From UBA6120 sp964639215 (GTDB lineage Bacteria; Bacillota_I; Bacilli_A; RFN20; CAG-826), in contig CAZXCV010000001.1 of the NCBI GenBank assembly GCA_964639215.1, positions 40,319 to 104,318 on the forward strand: DNA of 64,000 nucleotides, in the 5' to 3' direction. Below the pieces are notes generated by a model. It was given only the letters and a program-made list of their open reading frames with translations, did not search any database and was not told the origin of the DNA. Positions 50,045-57,491 of the stretch are shown in pieces (within the stretch, counting starts at the first letter, position 1; every line of letters begins with the position of its first letter). Both the position numbers and the translations under genes were made by a program.

Positions 50045-51898
50045 TTATTTCTTTGGGACATCAACTAGTTCATAACCTTCAATGATGTCTTGTTCTTTTT
50101 GATCGTTATAATTTTCAAGCATGATGCCACATTCATAACCCATTGCTGCTTCTTTAACGTCAGCTTGGTAACGTTTCATTGACGAAATCTTGCCTTCATG
50201 GATCACGACACCATCACGAATTAACCGAATTGGATTCGTCGCTTTCAAATAACCTGAGGTGATCATTGAACCAGCAATCGTTCCAACTTTCGAGACTTTA
50301 AAGATTTGCCGTACTTCGGCTTGTCCGGTCACCTTTTCAACTTGTTCGGGTTTCAGCATACCTTTGCAGGCAGCTTCGATTTCTTCAATTAAGGCATAGA
50401 TAATCCGGTGTAACCGAATATCGATATGTTCTTCGTCTGCTTTTGTACGCACCATTGCGCTTGGACGAACGTTGAAGCCATAAATAATAGCGTTACTCGC
50501 ACTAGCTAAAAGCACATCGCTTTCGGTAATCGCGCCGGTTGAACAGCGGATGATATTAAGATTAATACCTTTGACAGTGATTTTTTCTAATGATGATTTA
50601 ACTGCCTCGGCTGAACCAGTATTATCAGCTTTAATAATCAAATTGAGGTCTTGAACCTCACCTTTAGAAAAACGAGCATTGAGGTCATCGAGGCTAATCG
50701 CCGCGCTTCCTTGACGTGAGGCTTCTTCTTTTTTGATCCGTCGTTTGGTCGCGATGTCTTTGGCTTGCTTTTCATTATCAAATGCCATGAAGTGATCACC
50801 AGCACTCGGAACTTCGCTTAGCCCGATAATCGCGACTGGAGTTGAAGGCGGTGCGACTTTAACAATTTTTTGATATTCATTCGTCATCCTTCTCACTTTG
50901 CCATAGGTACTACCAACAACGACAAAATCCGAATTTTTCAATGTACCGTTTTGAACGAGAAGCGTTGCTTTCGGACCCTCACCCTTATCGAGTACGGCTT
51001 CAAGCACTGTCCCAAGCGCGTAACGGTCTGGATTGGCTTTGAGTTCTAATACTTCAGATAGTGTCAAAATGTTTTCAAGTAATTCATCGATCCCACGATT
51101 GAATTTTGCGGATGTTTCAAGAAAGATGGTATCGCCTCCGAATTGTTCTGGAATGACACCAAGTTGCGTTAATTCATCTTTAACGCGTTTAGGATTGGCG
51201 CTAGGTTTATCCATTTTATTAATGGCCACGATGATCGGTACTTTTGCCGCTTTGGCGTGATCGATTGCTTCGCGTGTTTGTGGCATCACCCCATCATCGG
51301 CCGCCACGACAAGAATGATAATATCGGTGACTGATGCACCTCGTGAGCGCATCGCGGTAAACGCCTCGTGACCTGGAGTGTCAATAAATGTAATTTTCTT
51401 GCCTTTAAAATCGCGTTGATACGCTCCGATCGCCTGTGAAATACCACCGAATTCACCAGCAACTAAATTACTGGAGCGAATGGCATCAATTAGTGTCGTT
51501 TTGCCATGATCAACGTGACCCATAATCGTCACGACCGGTGGGCGTTCTTTCAAACTCTTCGGATCATCGACAATATCATATTCTTCGATATTTTCTTCTT
51601 CGATGGCTTTTTCCTTTTTGAAATCAAGTCCAAATTGTAAACACACCATCCCGACGCACTCATCATCGAGTTTCGAATTAATCGTAATCATCTTGCCATT
51701 AAGGAAGAGATATTTCATGATTTCATTGACGGGAATGTTAATTTTTTCTGATAATTCGCTTAAACCAATCTCACCGTTATAAACGAAAACCCCAGCGCTG
51801 ACTTTGGCTTTTTCTTGACGGGTAAGCGTGCTACCGACGTTTGTTTGTCGCGACCGATTCCCCTGATTCTTGTGATTATAGTTTGGTCTATTGGCCAT
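50045..51898 (-). CDS. infB: Translation initiation factor IF-2
   Basis: GTPase that places fMet-tRNA on the 30S subunit. The 617-residue protein has a short N-terminal region (as in compact Firmicutes and mollicutes), then G1 GHVDHGKTTLID, G3 DTPGHEAF and G4 NKMDK. The C-terminal parts include the fMet-tRNA binding C2 domain, with GEVRQIFKVSKVG-like AEVRQIFKVSKVGTIAG. It is part of the nusA operon and overlaps the L7Ae-like gene by 11 bases. Confidence 0.98.
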   Translation of the reverse strand: MANRPNYNHKNQGNRSRQTNVGSTLTRQEKAKVSAGVFVYNGEIGLSELSEKINIPVNEIMKYLFLNGKMITINSKLDDECVGMVCLQFGLDFKKEKAIEEENIEEYDIVDDPKSLKERPPVVTIMGHVDHGKTTLIDAIRSSNLVAGEFGGISQAIGAYQRDFKGKKITFIDTPGHEAFTAMRSRGASVTDIIILVVAADDGVMPQTREAIDHAKAAKVPIIVAINKMDKPSANPKRVKDELTQLGVIPEQFGGDTIFLETSAKFNRGIDELLENILTLSEVLELKANPDRYALGTVLEAVLDKGEGPKATLLVQNGTLKNSDFVVVGSTYGKVRRMTNEYQKIVKVAPPSTPVAIIGLSEVPSAGDHFMAFDNEKQAKDIATKRRIKKEEASRQGSAAISLDDLNARFSKGEVQDLNLIIKADNTGSAEAVKSSLEKITVKGINLNIIRCSTGAITESDVLLASASNAIIYGFNVRPSAMVRTKADEEHIDIRLHRIIYALIEEIEAACKGMLKPEQVEKVTGQAEVRQIFKVSKVGTIAGSMITSGYLKATNPIRLIRDGVVIHEGKISSMKRYQADVKEAAMGYECGIMLENYNDQKEQDIIEGYELVDVPKK

Positions 51899-52205
51899 GC
51901 TGTGTTTCCTCCAATTCTTGTTTAATTTTAGCGGCTAGATGTTGATCACTAATACCAATTACGGCAATTTGTCCTTTGTTGAAGATGGCGGCTAACGAAT
52001 CTTTATTTCCATAAGTTATCAATGGTATTTGCTTGCTTGATGCACATGTTTGTACGTTTGCTCGTGTCTTTTCACTGGCATCACTAGCAATGATCAAGAG
52101 CTTAACCTTACCAGCATAACCTTTGCTTATGGCCGTTTCTCCAAAGACAAGACGACCACCTCGACGAGCAAGTCCTAACAGCCCATTAATCCGCGTGTCA
52201 TTCAT
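51888..52205 (-). CDS. L7Ae/L30e-type RNA-binding protein (YlxQ)
   Basis: A 105-residue RNA-binding protein with GLLGLARRGGRLVFGETAISKGYAGKVKLLIIASDAS and TRANVQTCASSKQIPLITYG, typical of the YlxQ branch of L7Ae/L30e. YlxQ-like proteins bind kink-turn RNA in vitro. The standard place between ylxR and infB agrees. It overlaps both neighbours (4 bases with ylxR, 11 with infB). Confidence 0.93.
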   Translation of the reverse strand: MNDTRINGLLGLARRGGRLVFGETAISKGYAGKVKLLIIASDASEKTRANVQTCASSKQIPLITYGNKDSLAAIFNKGQIAVIGISDQHLAAKIKQELEETQHGQ

Positions 52206-52453
52206 AAATAACGGCGTATTTCATCATAGAAAGTCAAGGCAATAACCATTTCAAACGCTTTCTCAAACGTCTTCTTTTTGATGGCCAAGTCTAATAACGC
52301 CATGTCTTTTTTCATATACGCCCCATGGCCATTAAGTTTCCCAGTCGGATCCACTTTCAAAATTCCTTCTGGTGTTTTCACGATGCGCAATAACTCTTTT
52401 TTGGGGTAGGACTCACCGCTGACGAGACAGCGGCGCATCGGAATTTTCTTCAT
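52202..52453 (-). CDS. YlxR (DUF448) family nucleoid/RNA-binding protein
   Basis: An 83-residue basic protein with the DUF448 pattern MRRCLVSGESYPKKELLRIVKTPEG and DPTGKLNGHGAYMKKD. In Bacillus and related species YlxR has been linked to regulation of many genes, including RNase P RNA; here the role is not known. It is located after nusA (two bases) and before the L7Ae-like gene, as is standard. Confidence 0.94.
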   Translation of the reverse strand: MKKIPMRRCLVSGESYPKKELLRIVKTPEGILKVDPTGKLNGHGAYMKKDMALLDLAIKKKTFEKAFEMVIALTFYDEIRRYL

Positions 52454-52455
52454 TG

Positions 52456-54051
52456 CTATTCCTCACTATCGTAGTAATCTTCAAATTCCTCAAGATCGAT
52501 GTCTTCTTCTTCTAATTCGACATCGTCTTTTTCAAATTCTTGCATTTCCTCTTCGCTATAAATGTCCATGTATGTTGTTGGCATTAAGCTAGGAGCGGCT
52601 GGTTTTTCAGCGACATAATCATCTTTCTTTTCGATTCGTTTGAAAGGTTTACGCTTTGGAGCGACGGCTTTTGTTTGTTCGCGGGCTTTTTCACGTTCGA
52701 GTTCTCGTTCGAGATCTTCAAGCGTCTTCGTGGTTCGAATAACAGTTTTCTTCTCGGGTTGAATTTTGATTTCCGGTTTTGGAGCTTCAATGACTTCTTT
52801 GACAACTGGTGTCACGACTTCTTTAACGCTCGACGCACTTATCGTCACATCAATGATTTCATCTTTTGGCGTTGGTGGAATGTCATCAATCGCTTTTTGA
52901 CGTTCGGCTTCGCGACGGGTGATTTCTGCTTCATAGCGACGGATTTCATCCTCGCGGCGCATTTCATCAGCAGTCATATATTTCAGTCCTAATGACAACG
53001 CTTCATCTTGTTCTTTGATATCGATGTCCCAGCCTGTCAATTTAACGGCTAGCCGGGCATTAACGCCACGTTTACCAATCGCCAATGACGATTGACCGTT
53101 CGCGACAACAGTCACCGCTGCGTGTTTATCATGATTGAGAATTACTCCTAATACCTGTGCAGGTTTCAGTGCTTCCATCACAAAAATACCGGGAATATCG
53201 TTATAGGTGATAATGTCGATTTTTTCTTTTTCTTTCGAGGAACCTAATTGACTGACAATTTTTTGAATTCGGGTACCATTCGGACCAATACAGGCGCCGG
53301 CGGGATCAACGTTGGGGTCGAGTGAATAGACGGCGACTTTGCTACGCTCACCAGCTTCTCGTGCGATATTTTTAATGACGACTGTACCATCGTATATTTC
53401 ATGAATTTCTTCTTCGAATAATCGTCGTAAAAATCCGGCATCAGTGCGACTCACGGCAATTTGAGCACCTTTGTTCGTCGAGACAACGTCGACGACATAT
53501 AGTTTGATACGTTCGCCGACTTTGAACTGTTCCCCAGGAATGCGATGAGAAGCGGGTAAATATACCGAGGTACGGCCAATATTGACAATCGCTGATCGTT
53601 CATCGACTTTTTCGACGATACCCATGATCATTTCACCGATTTTGTCTTTATAAACTTCATATAGCGCGGCTTTTTCAGCTTCGGCTAGTTTTTGTCGTAA
53701 GATGTTTTTAACATTAATCGCGGCCAGCTTCGTTAAGTCATCAGGTGAAGCGGCAATTTGATAAACATCGCCAACCTTGAGTTCTAAACCCAGACGTTTG
53801 ACATCTTCGATGCTGATTTCTAAAAAATCATCGACGACTTCTTCGACGACGTTTTTGAGTTGATACATCGAAATTTTGCCTTTATCGGGATCAATATCGA
53901 CACGAACGAGGGCGTCATCGTTAGCCCCAAGTTGTTTGCGATAAGCTTTCTCCATCGCTTCCTTGAGTGCGGATACGATTGAAAGTTTGCTAATCCCTTT
54001 TGATTGTTCGAGTTCTTCTAACGCGAGAACGAATTCTTTTTCGTTAATCAT
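52456..54051 (-). CDS. nusA: Transcription termination/antitermination protein NusA
   Basis: RNA polymerase-associated factor for pausing, termination and antitermination. The 531-residue protein has the N-terminal RNAP-binding domain (EFVLALEELEQSKGISK), an S1 domain (about 135-200), and two KH domains (DPNVDPAGACIGPNGTRIQKIV and VVANGQSSLAIGKRGVNARLAVKL). A long C-terminal extension (about 370-531) is rich in Lys/Pro/Glu and ends in a strongly acidic tail (about 30 residues of mostly Glu/Asp). This extension is larger than in Bacillus NusA (about 370 residues) and has no recognised domain. Confidence 0.97.
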   Translation of the reverse strand: MINEKEFVLALEELEQSKGISKLSIVSALKEAMEKAYRKQLGANDDALVRVDIDPDKGKISMYQLKNVVEEVVDDFLEISIEDVKRLGLELKVGDVYQIAASPDDLTKLAAINVKNILRQKLAEAEKAALYEVYKDKIGEMIMGIVEKVDERSAIVNIGRTSVYLPASHRIPGEQFKVGERIKLYVVDVVSTNKGAQIAVSRTDAGFLRRLFEEEIHEIYDGTVVIKNIAREAGERSKVAVYSLDPNVDPAGACIGPNGTRIQKIVSQLGSSKEKEKIDIITYNDIPGIFVMEALKPAQVLGVILNHDKHAAVTVVANGQSSLAIGKRGVNARLAVKLTGWDIDIKEQDEALSLGLKYMTADEMRREDEIRRYEAEITRREAERQKAIDDIPPTPKDEIIDVTISASSVKEVVTPVVKEVIEAPKPEIKIQPEKKTVIRTTKTLEDLERELEREKAREQTKAVAPKRKPFKRIEKKDDYVAEKPAAPSLMPTTYMDIYSEEEMQEFEKDDVELEEEDIDLEEFEDYYDSEE

Positions 54052-54060
54052 GACAGGCTC

Positions 54061-54525
54061 CTAAAATTTTATGGCTTCGCGGATGTTATCGATGTCCGCA
54101 ATCGAGATTTCGGTTGTATATTTTTTTCCTTTGATGAGACCACTCAGCGTGATGGTTGTGGGGCTGAATGCTAGAAGATTGGCTTGCAAGACATTTTCAG
54201 TGCGCCATGGCTTTCGTAAGTGGACGGCAATGTAGCTACCAATGTATTCATTAAGTTGCTCAATGCTAATGTCTTTCTCAATCCCCGCACTACTGACATC
54301 GAGCACATAATGATGTTTGATGATGTCGTTCATATCGAGTAATGGGGATATTAATTCGGTCGCCTTGACAATAAAGTCAAGATCAACCGGTCCATCGCTT
54401 CGCGAGAGTGCAACATGGAGGACGTGTGTGCCATGTTCGAGCTTTAGAGTCACCGCGCTAATCGTTGCATTAATCGTAGCAAGCGGTGGTTTCAGCAATG
54501 TTTCAATTTCAGTTAATAGCTGCAT
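54061..54525 (-). CDS. rimP: Ribosome maturation factor RimP
   Basis: Helps 30S assembly. The 154-residue protein from ATG 54525 has VDLDFIVKATELISPLLDM and YVLDVSSAGIEKDISIEQL, the family signature; the C-terminal SH3-like part has VHLRKPWRTENVLQANL. Start selected by the SD AAGGGAG five bases upstream; a TTG five codons before would overlap this SD. It opens the rimP-nusA-ylxR-ylxQ-infB-rbfA operon. A hairpin lies just upstream (54552-54575). Confidence 0.94.
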   Translation of the reverse strand: MQLLTEIETLLKPPLATINATISAVTLKLEHGTHVLHVALSRSDGPVDLDFIVKATELISPLLDMNDIIKHHYVLDVSSAGIEKDISIEQLNEYIGSYIAVHLRKPWRTENVLQANLLAFSPTTITLSGLIKGKKYTTEISIADIDNIREAIKF

Positions 54526-54551
54526 TGGTTCTCCCTTCAAAAGACAAAGAG

Positions 54552-54575
54552 TGGATCACGACCCACTCTTGCAAG
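54552..54575 (-). other. Hairpin upstream of rimP
   Basis: Arms AAGAGTGG and CCACTCTT with an eight-base loop, followed on the minus strand by TTTGTCTTTT. It could be the terminator of the DUF2130 gene or an attenuator in the rimP leader. The T-run is broken, so termination strength is uncertain. Confidence 0.6.
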
Positions 54576-54659
54576 AGCTAAATACTTGGTTTCAATACAA
54601 GTGATATTTAAACCTTCAATACAATACTATGTACATAAGTAAAAATCAAGTAATTATCA

Positions 54660-55940
54660 TTACTTTGCTGTTTCGTGTCGCTCAATCCGTTTCGTAATTA
54701 TTTGAATCGAAAAATTGTTGATTTTATTAATCACGGTTTCGAGGTGTGTCGTTGTAATTATGTTAGTTGCTTGTAAAATCGCGTTAGCGTCACTAGCAAT
54801 CTTCATCGCCTTATCCTTTATCATTTCCAGTTGCTTGGCAATGTTTTTTAACGAGTTTTCAAGTAGATTGTCTTTAAACTCCCTAAAATCATCAAGAATC
54901 ATCTGCGCATCTTTAAATGAGATTTTTTCTAATTCTCGTTTGGTAACCAGTTCTGAATATTTAAGACCAATAGATTCAATAATGCCGAGTAATGTTATGA
55001 AGTAAGCCGGGCGGACAACAAGCATATTATCATAGTCAGGGACGATGAAAATCGGAGCATCAGCTTCGGTGTTATATTCCAACTCACTAATGAGAATGGC
55101 GTACTCAAGTCCCTTGCGCCGCCGATCTTCGTCGAGTTTTTTATAATGGTCTTGATTGCGTTTTTTATGCTCGGATTCGAGTGCTTCGCTTTTCATTTCG
55201 ATCATCGCACTCGTCAATAATGTTTTGGGTTCCTTAATAGAATATACTTTAAAAATATAATCGCCTTTTGTACCCTTTGTTTCGCCTTGGAGACGCATCA
55301 CTTCATTGTCTTTTTCAAAGGTACTTGTTTTAAAACCGAAAATACTTACGGTTTTGAATTGTTCATAGCACCAACCTTCGAGATCTTCACCGATTTTCTT
55401 GACATTACGCATCGCCCGTTCACGTCTTAACACTTCAAGTTCAGCGACAAGATTATCCGTTTTTAGTAGTTGTTCTTTTTCTAGTTTCACCAAGTCTAGC
55501 TCATGGGTTTTAACATGATATTCGAGTTGGAGGCGATGTTCGCCTTCATTCTGATCAAGCTGATGTTTGAGCTCAGCTATCTGATGTTCTTTAACATCAA
55601 TTTCATGGCGCATCGCTAATTCCGCCTCTTGCTTAGCAATGGTGATCGCTGCTTCTTTATTCGCTTGTAGTGCTGCTAACTGCTCTTTAAGTGTTTGGGT
55701 TTCTAGTGTTAACGCATTCTTCACCCGAGTTATTTCGAGTTCATGTTCCATTTCGAGATGTTTCGCTTGCATCTCAAAATATGTAGTATAAGCGGTATCA
55801 GTCCCACGCTTAATCGCCTCGAGAATCGGGTTTTGATCGATTGTCATCAGGTTTGTTAAATCGATGATATCCCCTATTTGGCCAGATTCTTCAAGCATTA
55901 ATGTGGTTTTGTCTTTGACGATGACTTTGAGTTTTTTCAT
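54660..55940 (-). CDS. DUF2130 family coiled-coil protein
   Basis: A 426-residue protein. Residues about 45-185 are a long, charged coiled-coil. The globular C-terminal half has the DUF2130 pattern GEDLEGWCYEQF, GTKGDYIFKVYS, SAMIEMKSEA, KNQDHYKKLDEDRRRKGLEYAILISELE and VRPAYFITLLGII. The arrangement of Asp and E-x-K residues (GDYIF...IEMKSE) resembles PD-(D/E)XK nucleases, so a nuclease-like fold is plausible; the family has no settled role. It is isolated between the rimP operon and the Fic-ASCH islet, with no visible SD in front (only AATATG). Confidence 0.8.
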   Translation of the reverse strand: MKKLKVIVKDKTTLMLEESGQIGDIIDLTNLMTIDQNPILEAIKRGTDTAYTTYFEMQAKHLEMEHELEITRVKNALTLETQTLKEQLAALQANKEAAITIAKQEAELAMRHEIDVKEHQIAELKHQLDQNEGEHRLQLEYHVKTHELDLVKLEKEQLLKTDNLVAELEVLRRERAMRNVKKIGEDLEGWCYEQFKTVSIFGFKTSTFEKDNEVMRLQGETKGTKGDYIFKVYSIKEPKTLLTSAMIEMKSEALESEHKKRNQDHYKKLDEDRRRKGLEYAILISELEYNTEADAPIFIVPDYDNMLVVRPAYFITLLGIIESIGLKYSELVTKRELEKISFKDAQMILDDFREFKDNLLENSLKNIAKQLEMIKDKAMKIASDANAILQATNIITTTHLETVINKINNFSIQIITKRIERHETAK

Positions 55941-56059
55941 ATTATGACCACTACCTTACTGCTTAAGTTTATCATCCTTAACGTTTCATTGATGAATCAA
56001 ATCATGTTTGTGGCTATAAAAACAAAATAACACCGTTAGAGGCGCTGTTCAATATAGCT

Positions 56060-56070
56060 TGGTGCCTCCT
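56060..56070. repeat. Copy of tRNA-Thr 3' end (candidate attachment-site remnant)
   Basis: TGGTGCCTCCT here equals 57322-57332, the CCA end and acceptor arm of the tRNA-Thr gene, in the same orientation. After a four-base mismatch GAAT also lines up. The two copies are 1262 bases apart and flank the Fic-ASCH genes. Region 55941-56222 is otherwise AT-rich and holds no gene. Confidence 0.6.
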
Positions 56071-56222
56071 TATGGAATTATCTGTAGTAATGATAGAAAG
56101 TGGTAGAAAATATTAAATGCTGATAAAAACAGATAAATAAAGAAGTCAAAAACATTTGAGAAATATATTCTGATATATGGTGTTTAATACCATTGAAACT
56201 TATTAAATTTAATCGACCAATT

Positions 56223-56567
56223 TTAAACACCTAATAAAACTTTAATCTCAAATCCCACCACTCCATATTTGATAATATCTTCTTTGCTATAGTAGACAAG
56301 CATATCATCTGGATTAGCTTCTTCGTTTTCTAAATAGCCGATAGACATCTTGTTGTGATGTTGATAAAGTCCTTCAAAATCTTGATATTCATATTTTGCC
56401 AAAACGGAACAAGCAATCTTTTCGCCTGTTTTGTTGTTGGTAAATTCAATAGTGTCACCAATTTTTATGAGCTTTTTGCTTTCTTTGTTAAGTCTCATCT
56501 CAATTGTTTTTGATCCACTTACAATCATAGCGAATGGTTCAGGGCACAAATTCATTTGATGTTTCAA
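56223..56567 (-). CDS. ASCH-domain protein
   Basis: A small (114-residue) ASCH-domain protein: HQMNLCPEPFAMIVSGSKTIEMRLN at the start, KIGDTIEFTN, ACSVLAKYEYQDFEGLY, and the end VVGFEIKVLL. ASCH domains have a PUA-like fold and bind nucleic acid or nucleotides; one studied member is an amidohydrolase on N4-acetylcytidine. The start is TTG at 56567; GAGGAA in the end of fic lies four bases before, and the residues KHQ before MNL match the usual family head. Low GC unlike the rest of the window. Confidence 0.8.
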   Translation of the reverse strand: MKHQMNLCPEPFAMIVSGSKTIEMRLNKESKKLIKIGDTIEFTNNKTGEKIACSVLAKYEYQDFEGLYQHHNKMSIGYLENEEANPDDMLVYYSKEDIIKYGVVGFEIKVLLGV

Positions 56568-56568
56568 A

Positions 56569-57258
56569 CTATTCCTCTTCTTCGTAATAATAAGAATAGT
56601 CAATTCCTTTTAGGAATAATTCCCTATTATCAATCTCATCAGTTAGTGCGAATTTTAATAAATCATGAATTTTTAAGGAACTAACAGGACTTTCTCTCAT
56701 CGCGTTTAAATAATCGTTTTTATCAATATTTGACCAATCAACGCATTTGCCTATCCTATTAATGAATAATAAATCTAACCATATTCTAGTTGCTCTGCCA
56801 CTCCCTTCCATAAAAGGATGCGAAATATTCATTTCGACATATTTATTCACTATTTTGTCAAATGTTGAATCAGGCATCTTATCTATATCTTTCAAAATTT
56901 GTGGTAGGAAATCACCATTAGCAAAAACGACTCCGCCTTTTGAAATAGTTTTGGTGCGGATTCTCCCCGCGAAAGGGTATAAACCTTCAAATAGATAACC
57001 ATGAATTTTTAGCAAAGCAATTGTTTTACTAATTTCATTATTTTCAATCAAAGAAGTTTGATAAAAATCATAAGCTTTCTTTTTGCTTTGTTCATCAATA
57101 GAATCAAGCATTCCTTGAATCCAATATCGAATTTGCTTTTTATACTTTGAAGGAATAATCGTTAATAGTAATCTGACACCATTCTCATTAATAACATCTG
57201 AAAGATATTTTTTTCCATCATTGGAATATAGTTTCTGTTGTCCACAAAATTGGGACAA
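56569..57258 (-). CDS. Fic-domain protein (putative protein adenylyltransferase) with altered motif
   Basis: A 229-residue Fic protein. The core has IHGYLFEGLYPFAGRIRTKTISKG (flap region) and HPFMEGSGRATR (147-158). The canonical motif is HPFx(D/E)GNGRxxR; here Asn is Ser (AGT), one base from AAT, which may lower activity. TSLIEN (68-73) fits the inhibitory pattern [S/T]xxxE[G/N], so an auto-inhibited enzyme is possible. TTG start with SD AAAGGGG eight bases upstream. The ASCH gene begins within the stop region; the two form an operon, which might be a toxin-antitoxin-like module. AT-rich, flanked by tRNA-Thr sequence. Confidence 0.85.
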   Translation of the reverse strand: MSQFCGQQKLYSNDGKKYLSDVINENGVRLLLTIIPSKYKKQIRYWIQGMLDSIDEQSKKKAYDFYQTSLIENNEISKTIALLKIHGYLFEGLYPFAGRIRTKTISKGGVVFANGDFLPQILKDIDKMPDSTFDKIVNKYVEMNISHPFMEGSGRATRIWLDLLFINRIGKCVDWSNIDKNDYLNAMRESPVSSLKIHDLLKFALTDEIDNRELFLKGIDYSYYYEEEE

Positions 57259-57321
57259 CTAAAAAACCCCTTTAATTGTAACCACTATTTGGTCCAATAT
57301 TTGGGGGTAACTTCAAAGAGC

Positions 57322-57395
57322 TGGTGCCTCCTGCCAGAATCGAACTAGCAACTAATCCTTACCATGGATTTGTTATACCACTTAACTAAGGAGGC
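57322..57395 (-). tRNA. tRNA-Thr (anticodon GGT), CCA encoded
   Basis: The minus strand folds as a full cloverleaf: acceptor GCCTCCT/AGGAGGC, D-stem GTTA/TAAC, anticodon stem AATCC/GGATT with loop ATGGTAA (anticodon GGT), T-stem GCTAG/CTGGC with loop TTCGATT, discriminator A, encoded CCA at 57324-57322. GGT reads ACC/ACU (Thr). Confidence 0.95.
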
Positions 57396-57491
57396 TGACG
57401 CTTATAAATATTATTATATGGTCACGTTCTTTGTCAAACGATAAATTGTGATTAATGTTCTTAATCACTTTGTAACTCGATGTATCTACTT

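Noticed and set aside
56178..56196. Small hairpin ATGGT-loop-ACCAT after the ASCH gene
   Set aside because: Only five pairs and no T-run on the minus strand, so it is not a convincing terminator.
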